Source of the DNA: an uncultured Eubacteriaceae bacterium
GTDB lineage: Bacteria; Bacillota; Clostridia; Lachnospirales; CAG-274
DNA: 9,865 bases
NCBI GenBank assembly: GCA_947565475.1
Contig: CANOGI010000068.1
Span: 1 to 9,865 of the forward strand
Direction of reading: 5' to 3'
The notes below the pieces were generated by a model. It was not told the DNA's origin. It saw only the letters and a list, made by a program, of their open reading frames with translations, and did not search any database. Positions 1 to 6,688 of this stretch are shown here, in pieces (the stretch's first letter is position 1; each line of letters opens with the position of its first letter). The translations under genes were made by a program, and so were the position numbers.

Positions 1-1226
1 AGGATAAACTTACTGAGAGAGGTTTCGCGGTAATAAACAAGGAGGAAATAGAGAACACAAGAATAGATATAAAAGTTAAATCCACCAGAACGGCTCTTGA
101 CGAGCTAAGCAAGAACAAAAAGGAGATTACGGCGACAGTCGATTTGAAACAATTCGCCATGCTTTATGCCGAAGACTTGAACGAACCATTTAAAGTCGCC
201 GTTACACCGGTTATTCCCACAAGTTATGTTTATACCTATGAACTTGTTAATTTTATACCGGCGGAAATCTCAGTTAAGCTTGATAACGTAGTCGAGGTTG
301 AGAAAGAAGTCAATGTTGACTCTGAGGGTGAGCTCTCGAACGGGTATCTCGCGGGGGAAACGGTTGTTATGCCTCCTGTTGTTAAAGTTAAGGGGGCGTC
401 GTCGATAATAGATAAAATAGATTCAGTTAAAGTATTTCTTGATGTTTCTGATGTTTCTGAAGGGTTTCAGGAAAAATTTAAGCCAGTCGCTTTTGACAAA
501 AACGGCAATGAGTTAAGTTCAATCGTTATTGAACCTGAAACTGTTCAGGTTAGTATAGGTATTTACAAATATGGAAAAATCCCAGTTGAGCAGCCCACAG
601 TGGAAGGCAGCCCGGGGGAGGGTTTTGAAATATCGAAAATAGAGTGGGAGCCTAAATATATAGAGGTTGTCGGAGAGGAAGAAGAGGTTTCAAACGTAGG
701 AGCTATTAAACCTGTTATAAAAATCAATGGGGAAAGCGAAAATAGAATTGTTAAGACTTTTGACGTGAACGCTCATATCGCTAAAAACAAGTTAAGTATA
801 AAATCTGGCACTAAAAAAGAGGTGACAGTAACCATAGACCTTACCCAGACATATGAAAAAGAAATTTCCATAAGAAACGAAAATATTTCCTTTGAGGGAG
901 CGGACGCGGACAGAGAGGTTTACTTGACAGGCGATGTAAAAATAAAAGTTAAGGGCGCAAAAGAAATTATAGATGGTCTTAACGAAAGTGATATAAAGGG
1001 AAAAATCAATGTTTCAGGTCTTTCGGAAGGAACACATCCATCACTTAAAGTTGAGTTTGAGCTTCCAGAGGGAGTTGAGCTTTCAGAGGAGTCTTTTACT
1101 GACGTTAAAATAGAGCGGATTCCCGATAGTCAAGATGAGGACGAGAGTCAAACGGAGACTTCTGAGGAAGTCAGAGAAGCTATGCGAAACGAGGCGAGTG
1201 AAACGAATATGGATGAAACGACATAA
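1..1226 (+). CDS. cdaR: CdaR, YbbR-domain regulator of diadenylate cyclase (5' end missing)
   Basis: The reading frame is already open at the left edge (first full codon at base 3) and runs 407 codons to TAA at 1224-1226, so the TTG at 144 is internal. The visible protein is a chain of about four YbbR repeats, the first partial. Each repeat pairs a beta-rich stretch with phrases such as 'VKVKGASSIIDKIDSVKVFLDVS' shortened here to VKGASSIIDKI and VKGAKEIIDGL, followed by short TVDL, VDVSD or INVSGL strands. The last ~35 residues are an acidic Glu/Asp/Ser/Thr tail, probably disordered. In Bacillota CdaR is membrane-anchored by an N-terminal helix and faces outward; it binds and modulates CdaA, the c-di-AMP synthase. 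The anchor and cdaA should lie left of the window. glmM follows 166 bp later, the classic cdaA-cdaR-glmM order. Identification is by repeat pattern plus context. Confidence 0.9.
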   Translation, partial: DKLTERGFAVINKEEIENTRIDIKVKSTRTALDELSKNKKEITATVDLKQFAMLYAEDLNEPFKVAVTPVIPTSYVYTYELVNFIPAEISVKLDNVVEVEKEVNVDSEGELSNGYLAGETVVMPPVVKVKGASSIIDKIDSVKVFLDVSDVSEGFQEKFKPVAFDKNGNELSSIVIEPETVQVSIGIYKYGKIPVEQPTVEGSPGEGFEISKIEWEPKYIEVVGEEEEVSNVGAIKPVIKINGESENRIVKTFDVNAHIAKNKLSIKSGTKKEVTVTIDLTQTYEKEISIRNENISFEGADADREVYLTGDVKIKVKGAKEIIDGLNESDIKGKINVSGLSEGTHPSLKVEFELPEGVELSEESFTDVKIERIPDSQDEDESQTETSEEVREAMRNEASETNMDETT

Positions 1227-1319
1227 TTGATTTTTGAGAGCGAGGATTAATAATAGACGGTCAGGATTGTCCGTAAACCTTAAAAAAGACGTATCCTTGG
1301 TAAAATAATAAAATTTTTA

Positions 1320-1348
1320 TTGAATATATTTATATTAAGTGTTATAAT
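1320..1348 (+). promoter_or_regulatory. Sigma-A-like promoter ahead of glmM
   Basis: TTGAAT (1320-1325) and a perfect TATAAT (1343-1348) are separated by 17 bp, with AT-rich DNA just upstream that could act as an UP element. Predicted transcription would begin near 1355, giving a leader of about 40 nt that ends with AGGAGG (1376-1381) 11 nt before the glmM ATG. The rest of the cdaR-glmM gap holds only a weak imperfect hairpin (1257-1274) and no terminator. glmM is therefore probably read both from this promoter and by read-through from cdaR. Confidence 0.65.
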
Positions 1349-1392
1349 GTCGAAAGTGATTGTTTTATTGTTTTTAGGAGGAAAACTTAAAT

Positions 1393-2742
1393 ATGGGAAA
1401 ATTTTTTGGAACAGATGGAGTAAGGGGTGTGGCGAATACGGAGCTTACACCTGAGCTTGTATATAATTTAGGCAGAGCGGGCGCTTTTGTTCTTACGAAA
1501 GAGACTGAAAATATACCAAAAATAATTGTCGGGATGGACACGAGAATATCGGGGGATATGCTTGAGGCGGCTCTAATTGCCGGCATATGTTCGGTAGGCG
1601 CGAAAGCGATTTCCCTTGGTGTGGTTCCGACACCGGCGGTGGCTCATCTCGTAAGAGAGTATAACGCCGACGCGGGAGTGGTTATAAGTGCTTCTCACAA
1701 TCCCGTAAAGGATAACGGAATAAAATTTTTTAACAGCAAGGGCTTTAAACTTCCCGACGAGACTGAAGCGAGAATTGAGGAGATTATGACAAGTTCAGCC
1801 GACGATATTCCGAGACCTGTTGGAGAGGCGGTAGGCTCTAAGATTGTTGAATATGACGCTATAGACGACTATATTAAATTTTTAAAAGGTACGACAGACG
1901 TTAAACTTACGGGTCTTAAAGTGGCTATTGACTGTGCGAACGGCGCTACTTACAAGGCGGCTCCAATAGCTCTCCACGAACTTGGGGCGGAGGTTTGCGC
2001 TATTCACAGGGAGCCCGACGGAACCAATATAAACAAAGACTGCGGTTCTACCCATATGGAAAGCCTTAAAAGGTTTGTTCTTGAGACAAAGTCCGACGTG
2101 GGAATAGCTTTTGACGGTGACGGCGACAGATGTCTCGCTGTTGATGAGAATGGCGAGATGGTAGACGGTGACCAAATTATGGCCATCTGCGGTTCATATC
2201 TTAAAGAATTGGGTAAACTTAAAAATAATACAATAGTAGCTACGGTTATGAGCAATCTCGGACTCTTTATAATGGGAGACCAAAAAGGAATAAATATTGA
2301 GAAGACTAAAGTTGGCGACAGATATGTCCTTGAGAGAATGCTTGAGAGAAACGACACTTTAGGCGGAGAGCAGTCGGGACATATTATTTTTCTTGAGCAC
2401 AATACAACGGGCGACGGAATACTTACAGCGATTCAGCTTTTGAGTATTTTGAAAAAAAAGGGTCAGAAACTCTCGGAGCTTAAAAATATTATGGAGATTT
2501 TACCGCAGGTTCTTATTAACGCCACTGTTGACAGAAGTAAAAAAGATGACTATTTATCAAACGAGACAATTAAAACAGAAATTGAGAAGCTTGAGAGAAA
2601 ATTTGAGGGACAGGGAAGAGTTCTTATACGTCCGTCAGGTACGGAACCTATAGTCAGGGTTATGCTTGAGGGCAGGGACAAAGAGGAAATTGAAAGAGAG
2701 GCGAGAAAGCTCGCCGACCTTATTGAGGAATTACTCAAATAA
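1393..2742 (+). CDS. glmM: Phosphoglucosamine mutase GlmM
   Basis: This enzyme converts glucosamine-6-phosphate to glucosamine-1-phosphate in the cytoplasm, feeding GlmU and UDP-GlcNAc for peptidoglycan. At 449 residues it has the normal family length. It begins MGKFFGTDGVRG, the family's N-terminal signature. The phosphoserine loop ISASHNPVKDNG has its catalytic Ser at 101. The metal-binding DGDGDR is at 241-246, the sugar-specificity loop GGEQSGH at 324-330, and the phosphate-binding RPSGTEPIVRV starts at 413. These four motifs in this order define the alpha-D-phosphohexomutase fold, and GGEQSGH fits the GlmM subgroup rather than phosphoglucomutase. The ATG is supported by AGGAGG at 1376-1381. 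Known biology adds that GlmM can bind and inhibit CdaA, so the cdaR neighbour links wall precursor supply to c-di-AMP. No truncation or missing motif is seen. Confidence 0.98.
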   Translation: MGKFFGTDGVRGVANTELTPELVYNLGRAGAFVLTKETENIPKIIVGMDTRISGDMLEAALIAGICSVGAKAISLGVVPTPAVAHLVREYNADAGVVISASHNPVKDNGIKFFNSKGFKLPDETEARIEEIMTSSADDIPRPVGEAVGSKIVEYDAIDDYIKFLKGTTDVKLTGLKVAIDCANGATYKAAPIALHELGAEVCAIHREPDGTNINKDCGSTHMESLKRFVLETKSDVGIAFDGDGDRCLAVDENGEMVDGDQIMAICGSYLKELGKLKNNTIVATVMSNLGLFIMGDQKGINIEKTKVGDRYVLERMLERNDTLGGEQSGHIIFLEHNTTGDGILTAIQLLSILKKKGQKLSELKNIMEILPQVLINATVDRSKKDDYLSNETIKTEIEKLERKFEGQGRVLIRPSGTEPIVRVMLEGRDKEEIEREARKLADLIEELLK

Positions 2743-2767
2743 CGGCTAAATTAAAAAATTTTATAAT

Positions 2768-2806
2768 CGCCTTAAACGCTATGGAAGTTCCTGAGGATTT
2801 AAGGCG
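2768..2806 (+). promoter_or_regulatory. Hairpin in the glmM-glmS gap (possible attenuator or operator)
   Basis: CGCCTTAAA (2768-2776) and TTTAAGGCG (2798-2806) are perfect 9-bp inverted copies around a 21-nt loop. A perfect TATAAT sits just upstream at 2762-2767 but has no good -35 partner. The right arm is followed by U-rich sequence broken by other bases (GTTTCGGTTTATTATT), so it is not a textbook terminator. It lies 27 nt before the glmS ribosome binding site (GGGAGG, 2834-2839). Its role in glmS expression is inferred from position only. Confidence 0.45.
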
Positions 2807-2847
2807 TGTTTCGGTTTATTATTAATATTTTTCGGGAGGTACTGCCA

Positions 2848-4683
2848 ATGTGCGGTGTTGTTGGTTATATCGGTAAAAATGACGCTGTTCCTGTTCTTAT
2901 AAACGGGTTATCCAAACTTGAGTACAGAGGGTATGATTCCGCCGGGGTCGCCGTTTATGACTCTAAACAGGACAAAATAAATATTTGCAAAACAAAAGGA
3001 CGTATTCAGAATCTTCAGGATAAGCTTTATATGTCACCGTTAAACGGCAAAGTCGGAATAGGGCACACAAGGTGGGCTACTCACGGTGTTCCGTCGGACA
3101 GAAACGCACACCCTCACTTCAGCGATGACTCAAAAATCGCCGTTGTTCATAATGGAATTATAGAAAATTATATGTCTCTTAAAGAGGAACTTGAGGAAAA
3201 GGGTTATAAATTCGCGTCAGAAACGGACACGGAAACAGTCGCCCATTTAATTGATTATTATTATAAAAGCGGAATGGATATATTAGACGCCGTATTTAAA
3301 GTTCTTGACAGAATAGAAGGTTCTTACGCTTTAGGAATATTATGCAGGGATTTTCCGGACCAGCTCATCGCGACAAGAAAAGATAGCCCTCTTGTTGTAG
3401 GGCTTGGAGAAGGCGAGAATTTTATCGCGTCTGATATGCCCGCCATATTGAATTACACAAGAGACGTTTATCTCATTGACGATAATCAAGTTGCCGTTCT
3501 TACGGCGGACTCGGTTAAAATTCTTGACTTGGAGAAAAATGAGGTTAAAAAGGATATTTTTAAGGTTGATTGGGATATTGAGGCGGCGGAAAAAAGCGGA
3601 TATGACCATTTTATGCTTAAAGAGATTCATGAACAACCTAAAGTTGTGAGGGACAATTTAAACTCGCGCCTTAAAGAAAACGGTGTTGAGCTTGACAGCA
3701 TTAAATTGGGCGAAAAAGAGCTTAGAAATATTAACAGAATTTATATTGTTGCCTGCGGAACGGCGTATTACGCCGGACTTGTGGGGAAATATCTTATTGA
3801 GAGAGTTGTGAGGATTCCTGTTAACTCGGAGGTTGCCAGTGAGTTTAGATATAAAGACCCTTTAATCGACGACAAAACTTTAATGATTGTTGTTTCACAG
3901 TCGGGAGAGACGGCGGATACTATCGCCGCTATGCGCCTCGCTAAAGAAAAGGGGGCGAGAACTCTTGGTATTGTAAACGCTGTCGGAAGTTCTATAGCGA
4001 GGGAGTCAGACGACGTATTGTATACTCTGGCCGGCCCTGAGATAGCCGTGGCCTCCACAAAGGCTTTTACCGCTCAGGTAGTGTCAATGTATCTTATTAC
4101 CTGCCACATTGCTCTTGAGCTTGGGAAAATGTCTTTGGAGGAATTTATAAAAATTAAAGACTCTATGGAGGAACTCCCATCCCTTGTAAACAGTATATTG
4201 ACTAAAGAACCAGCCTTAAAAAGATTTATGCATAAATATATAGGTTCTAAAAACGTATTTTACATTGGAAGAGGACTTGATTATATTGTATCTCAGGAGG
4301 GGTCTTTAAAACTTAAGGAAATAGCTTATCTCCACAGTGAGCCTTATGCCGCCGGAGAGCTTAAGCACGGACCGATTGCCCTTATTGAGGAGTCTACTCT
4401 TGTTATCGGTATTGTCACTCAAGAGGAGCTTTTTGACAAGACGGTAAGTAATATAAGGGAGTGTAAGGCCAGAGGCGCGAAAGTTCTCGCTATCGCGATG
4501 GACGGGAATAAGGAAATCTCAAAATATGCTGACGACGTATTTTATATACCCCGTACTCATTGGATGCTTACTCCTTTACTCGCTAATATACCTCAGCAGC
4601 TTTTCGCGTATTATATGGCTTTGGGACTTGGCAATGATGTTGATAAACCAAGAAATCTCGCTAAAAGCGTTACTGTTGAGTAG
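2848..4683 (+). CDS. glmS: Glutamine--fructose-6-phosphate aminotransferase (isomerizing) GlmS
   Basis: GlmS makes glucosamine-6-phosphate from fructose-6-phosphate and glutamine, the first committed step of amino-sugar synthesis. The start is the ATG at 2848: it gives Met-Cys, and Cys2 becomes the N-terminal nucleophile after Met removal. GGGAGG lies 8 nt upstream. A longer in-frame GTG at 2806 would bury that Cys and has no ribosome binding site. The 611-residue protein has an N-terminal glutaminase domain (MCGVVGYIG, HTRWATHG at 73-80, HNG at 101-103, SETDTE near 124). Two SIS isomerase domains follow (ACGTAYYAG near 302, SQSGETADT near 350, STKAFTAQ near 403; second SIS from about 460). 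The C-terminal part has EGSLKLKE and SEPYAAGELKHGP near 497. The protein ends with the canonical DKPRNLAKSVTVE. It is 105 bp from glmM and probably in the same operon. Confidence 0.98.
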   Translation: MCGVVGYIGKNDAVPVLINGLSKLEYRGYDSAGVAVYDSKQDKINICKTKGRIQNLQDKLYMSPLNGKVGIGHTRWATHGVPSDRNAHPHFSDDSKIAVVHNGIIENYMSLKEELEEKGYKFASETDTETVAHLIDYYYKSGMDILDAVFKVLDRIEGSYALGILCRDFPDQLIATRKDSPLVVGLGEGENFIASDMPAILNYTRDVYLIDDNQVAVLTADSVKILDLEKNEVKKDIFKVDWDIEAAEKSGYDHFMLKEIHEQPKVVRDNLNSRLKENGVELDSIKLGEKELRNINRIYIVACGTAYYAGLVGKYLIERVVRIPVNSEVASEFRYKDPLIDDKTLMIVVSQSGETADTIAAMRLAKEKGARTLGIVNAVGSSIARESDDVLYTLAGPEIAVASTKAFTAQVVSMYLITCHIALELGKMSLEEFIKIKDSMEELPSLVNSILTKEPALKRFMHKYIGSKNVFYIGRGLDYIVSQEGSLKLKEIAYLHSEPYAAGELKHGPIALIEESTLVIGIVTQEELFDKTVSNIRECKARGAKVLAIAMDGNKEISKYADDVFYIPRTHWMLTPLLANIPQQLFAYYMALGLGNDVDKPRNLAKSVTVE

Positions 4684-5067
4684 ATTGTTTGCCTCTGTTA
4701 TGGCAGGCTTGAGTTATGAAAAAATTTAAAAGCGTATCTAAATATTTAATTTATAGATAAAAAGTATAAAACACTGTTGTATGCTTTGGGCCTAAAGTTT
4801 GCTGAGCATATAAATAGACAGCGAACTTTTTCCCCATTGCGGAGAAAAAGTTTTATGGACATTTTGAGGCTTTGGACGTATCTGCTTTTCTACAATTTTT
4901 CAAAGTATTTTGATGGGTGTGAGTTAAGTTTTAAATTTCTTTGACCTTTTATAAAATTACCATTGTGTATCTGAAAACTAAAATACGTGAAGAAATAAAA
5001 AAATTGAGGGCTATTGGAGTTTTGAGATGAATTTATATTATGTTTGATGATTTGTATTGCTCTTATA
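4684..5067. other. AT-rich intergenic DNA after glmS, no gene seen
   Basis: I find no supported gene on either strand. The stretch holds small inverted repeats: TATCTA/TAGATA (4735-4740 and 4754-4759), a near-palindrome CTTTGGGCCTAAAG at 4784-4797, and the stronger hairpin listed separately at 4824-4852. An 11-nt string TTGAGGCTTTG at 4864-4874 recurs at 5164-5174 inside the neighbouring element. That suggests this DNA may hold older decayed copies of the same kind of repeat. A minus-strand frame over 4890-5189 has no recognisable domain and runs into the repeat element. Confidence 0.6.
4824..4854 (+). terminator. Possible terminator downstream of glmS
   Basis: AACTTTTTC (4824-4832) and GAAAAAGTT (4844-4852) form a perfect 9-bp stem, extendable by an inner CC/GG pair, and the right arm continues into TTTT (4851-4854). 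It lies about 140 nt after the glmS stop and is the best terminator candidate there, but the U tract is short and the stem is AT-rich. It resembles the hairpins inside the element at 5068-5327, so it could instead be a repeat remnant. Confidence 0.35.
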
Positions 5068-5327
5068 ATAACGTGAGTTCGACAAAAATTTATAGTTAAT
5101 GGAACCTTTTTCAATTGAAAAAAAGTTCCAAATCTCCAAAAATGCTCTTTAAGAATAAAAACCTTGAGGCTTTGCCTCAAGCACCGCAAACTGGTCAGTG
5201 CTTTTGGCTCTGCTAAAAGTTGGCTTACGCCGTCTGTATTTCTTTGTGGCGCTTATTGAAAAAAGTTTGACAAAAACTTCTGAGTAAAACTATATTTTGC
5301 TGTTATTTTTTATCGAACTCACGTTAT
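5068..5327. mobile_element. MITE-like 260-bp element with terminal inverted repeats
   Basis: ATAACGTGAGTTCGA (5068-5082) is repeated exactly in inverted orientation as TCGAACTCACGTTAT (5313-5327). The match resumes after one mismatch with a run of five A/T, giving about 20 of 21 bp. The interior has no coding capacity. It is packed with hairpins: 5101-5129 (GGAAC/GTTCC closing a TTTTTC/GAAAAA inner stem), 5163-5181 (CTTGAGGC, loop TTT, GCCTCAAG), 5201-5219 (CTTTTGGC/GCTAAAAG, one G-U pair) and 5263-5279 (AAGTTT/AAACTT). Size, terminal repeats and lack of an ORF fit a miniature inverted-repeat transposable element moved by a transposase encoded elsewhere. I see no clear target-site duplication and no second copy in the window, and I cannot assign an IS family. 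Confidence 0.6.
5267..5296 (+). promoter_or_regulatory. Candidate outward-facing promoter near the right end of the element
   Basis: A perfect TTGACA (5267-5272) is followed after 18 bp by TATATT (5291-5296, five of six to consensus). It points out of the MITE-like element toward the nucleosidase gene about 450 bp away. The -35 overlaps a short hairpin (5263-5279), so the match could be structural rather than functional. Confidence 0.35.
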
Positions 5328-5658
5328 ATTACATAGTTTTCAAATACGCTCCGATAAAAATAAAAAAATATTTTTTCGCGTAATTCTAATATAATTAAAA
5401 TGAGAATTGATATTGACTGATTTAAGATACGCTCTAATGGGTTATTATTAATAACCGATAGCAAGACTTTAAAATAATGCTAATATTCTTTATACTAATC
5501 TCATTAAAAAATAATGCGATTTCTTATAATCAGGAGGAAATAAAAAATTATTTTATTTAATATTTTGTTTTTTTGCTTATAGAGTATTTTTTGTCCTTAT
5601 GAGTGATTTATATGTTATTTAAAAAGAGGTTAGTATTATAAGTTCGCGGATATATTTT
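5328..5658. other. AT-rich leader upstream of the nucleosidase gene, no gene seen
   Basis: This stretch is very AT-rich. It holds a GGTTATT/AATAACC hairpin (5440-5456), a weak promoter candidate (TTTAAA 5468-5473, 17 bp, TATACT 5491-5496) and a perfect TATAAT at 5525-5530 without a good -35. A perfect AGGAGG at 5532-5537 has no ATG, GTG or TTG at a usable distance; only an ATT opening an 11-codon frame lies there. It may be the ruin of a former gene start. I recognise no riboswitch or T-box here. Confidence 0.5.
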
Positions 5659-5742
5659 ATGAATTGCTTTGTTGTTTTGCTTTTTGTAAGTTCGTTATTC
5701 ATAAATCGGAATTTCCGCAGAACAACGATAGGAGGTTTATAA
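5659..5742 (+). CDS. Possible 27-residue leader or small membrane peptide (speculative)
   Basis: An ATG at 5659 opens 27 codons whose TAA (5740-5742) overlaps the next gene's ATG as TAATG, the arrangement used for translational coupling. The peptide would be hydrophobic at first (NCFVVLLFVSSLF) and then basic (NRNFRR), like a tiny single-pass membrane peptide. Against it, no good ribosome binding site precedes the ATG (only GCGGA). Its last codons are simply the AGGAGG of the downstream gene read in frame. It is too short for composition to decide, so chance is quite possible. Confidence 0.2.
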   Translation: MNCFVVLLFVSSLFINRNFRRTTIGGL

Positions 5743-6425
5743 TGAAAACTATTGCCGTTATAGGAACTTTAGAAGAAATTAACAGTATTAAGTCTGAAAT
5801 GGAGATAATTTCCGCTAAAAATATTGTGGGTCTTGACTTTGTTATGGGAAAAATGTTTGGAAACAATGTCGTTTTAGTAAGGTCGGGAATAGGAAAAGTC
5901 AACGCTTCGATTTGTACGCAAATACTTATTGATATGTATGCCGTGGATTATATTATTAACGTTACTACCGCGGGGATATTAGGCGGTGAAATGACAACGG
6001 GTGATATTGTCATTTCGGACGACGTATGCTATCATGATTTTGACGCCTCATTTTTTGGAGTTTCCAAAGGAGTTATTTACCGTATGGACGAGAGTTTTTT
6101 TAAGGCGGATCCAGAACTTATCGCCTTATCATCTAAAGCTTCAGAGGACTGCGGTTTAAATACGGCTATTGGAAGAATTGTGACAGGTGATAAGCTTGTA
6201 TACGAAAGTTCAGAGAAAAGTGATATAAGAAATGAGTTTAAGGCGCTTTGTGTTGATATGGAAAGCGGAGCTGTAGCTCATACCTGTTATTTAAACAAAA
6301 TACCTTTTGTAATTATTTCTCTATTGTTTGAGAGGTTTTCTGAGAACACTTCTGAGGTGTTTAGTAGTTCAATGATTAATTCTTATATTGAAACAGTGAA
6401 AAAGGTTATTGATATGATTAAATGA
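5742..6425 (+). CDS. MTA/SAH-nucleosidase-like protein (PNP/UDP phosphorylase superfamily), altered active site
   Basis: The ATG at 5742 has AGGAGG 6 nt upstream and gives 227 residues, normal for MtnN/Pfs enzymes, which hydrolyse methylthioadenosine and S-adenosylhomocysteine to adenine plus the thio-ribose. Family features in order are: MKTIAVIGTLEEI with Glu12; RSGIGKVNAS near 47; IINVTTAGILGG in place of the usual NTGxAGG; GDIVISDD; YHDFDASFFG matching HDVDVTAFG; TGDKLVY; and VDMESGAVAH with Glu174. These place it firmly in the superfamily. However, the SDxAD segment carrying the general-acid Asp (Asp197 in the E. coli enzyme) reads LLFERFSE here: Glu197 replaces the Asp and Phe replaces the Ser before it. 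Activity on MTA/SAH is therefore uncertain. It may act on another nucleoside or be a binding protein. It appears monocistronic, with a terminator at 6623. Confidence 0.85.
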   Translation: MKTIAVIGTLEEINSIKSEMEIISAKNIVGLDFVMGKMFGNNVVLVRSGIGKVNASICTQILIDMYAVDYIINVTTAGILGGEMTTGDIVISDDVCYHDFDASFFGVSKGVIYRMDESFFKADPELIALSSKASEDCGLNTAIGRIVTGDKLVYESSEKSDIRNEFKALCVDMESGAVAHTCYLNKIPFVIISLLFERFSENTSEVFSSSMINSYIETVKKVIDMIK

Positions 6426-6454
6426 TTTATAGTAAACCGTGGAATTTTTAGCTT

Positions 6455-6534
6455 GAAACAATAAAATAATTCTTTGGTATATCATAATATTTTGTTAAAT
6501 ATTATCTATGTATTCTTTTATTGTTTCGATATAA
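6455..6534. repeat. Nested AT-rich inverted repeat after the nucleosidase gene
   Basis: GAAACAATAAAA (6455-6466) and TTTTATTGTTTC (6516-6527) are perfect 12-bp inverted copies, with AAT/ATT pairing after one mismatch. Inside them sits a second perfect 9-bp stem, ATAATATTT (6484-6492) and AAATATTAT (6497-6505), around a TGTT loop. A 14-bp palindrome ATAAAATATTTTAT follows at 6538-6551. The right arm plus the next bases (6516-6534) match 9794-9812 in 17 of 19 positions, so this is probably a member of a dispersed intergenic repeat. No ORF is present. Confidence 0.55.
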
Positions 6535-6622
6535 ATAATAAAATATTTTATCTAAGATTATTTTGGTGAAATGAAATTGTTTTGGATAGCCATATTTAGG
6601 AAAAATTAAGTTTGTCGATAGT

Positions 6623-6651
6623 CAGGGGGCGTCTTGCGGCGCCCTGTTTTT
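6623..6651 (+). terminator. Rho-independent terminator of the nucleosidase gene
   Basis: A GC-rich stem stands out in AT-rich DNA. CAGGG then CG (6623-6631, with a GG bulge) pairs with CGCCCTG (6640-6646) around TCTTGCGG, and TTTTT (6647-6651) follows directly. It lies 200 bp after the nucleosidase stop and about 100 bp before the DnaD-domain gene, separating the two transcription units. Confidence 0.75.
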
Positions 6652-6688
6652 AATAGGGGCGTGTTTAGAAACAAAACATAAGGAAGTT

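Noticed and set aside
144..1226. CdaR beginning at TTG 144
   Set aside because: The frame is open to the left edge and residues before 144 continue a YbbR repeat (ITATVDLKQF spans it), so TTG is internal.
1882..2738. Minus-strand frames opposite glmM (and similar ones opposite glmS, the DnaD-domain gene and the loader)
   Set aside because: They mirror highly conserved coding sequence and have no domain signature of their own.
2806..2847. Longer GlmS start at GTG 2806
   Set aside because: It would add 14 residues before the Met-Cys that must be N-terminal for catalysis, overlaps the hairpin arm, and has no ribosome binding site.
4526..4729. 67-codon plus-strand frame overlapping the glmS 3' end
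   Set aside because: It lies mostly inside the clearly conserved GlmS C-terminus in another frame and has no binding site.
4890..5189. 99-codon minus-strand frame in the gap after glmS
   Set aside because: No recognisable domain, residue content typical of AT-rich non-coding DNA, and it runs into the hairpins and left terminal repeat of the MITE-like element.
5413..5438. TTGACT ... TCTAAT as a promoter for the nucleosidase gene
   Set aside because: The spacer is only 14 bp, too short for a normal sigma-A promoter.
5664..5741. N-terminal extension of the nucleosidase from TTG 5664
   Set aside because: The ATG at 5742 has an ideal AGGAGG and starts directly at the family's MKxIxVIGxxEE N-terminus.
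4684..5741. Riboswitch, T-box, tRNA or CRISPR array in the 1-kb gap
   Set aside because: No tRNA arms, T-box motif, SAM-box core or regularly spaced repeats could be found by eye; the visible structure is explained by the MITE-like element and simple hairpins.
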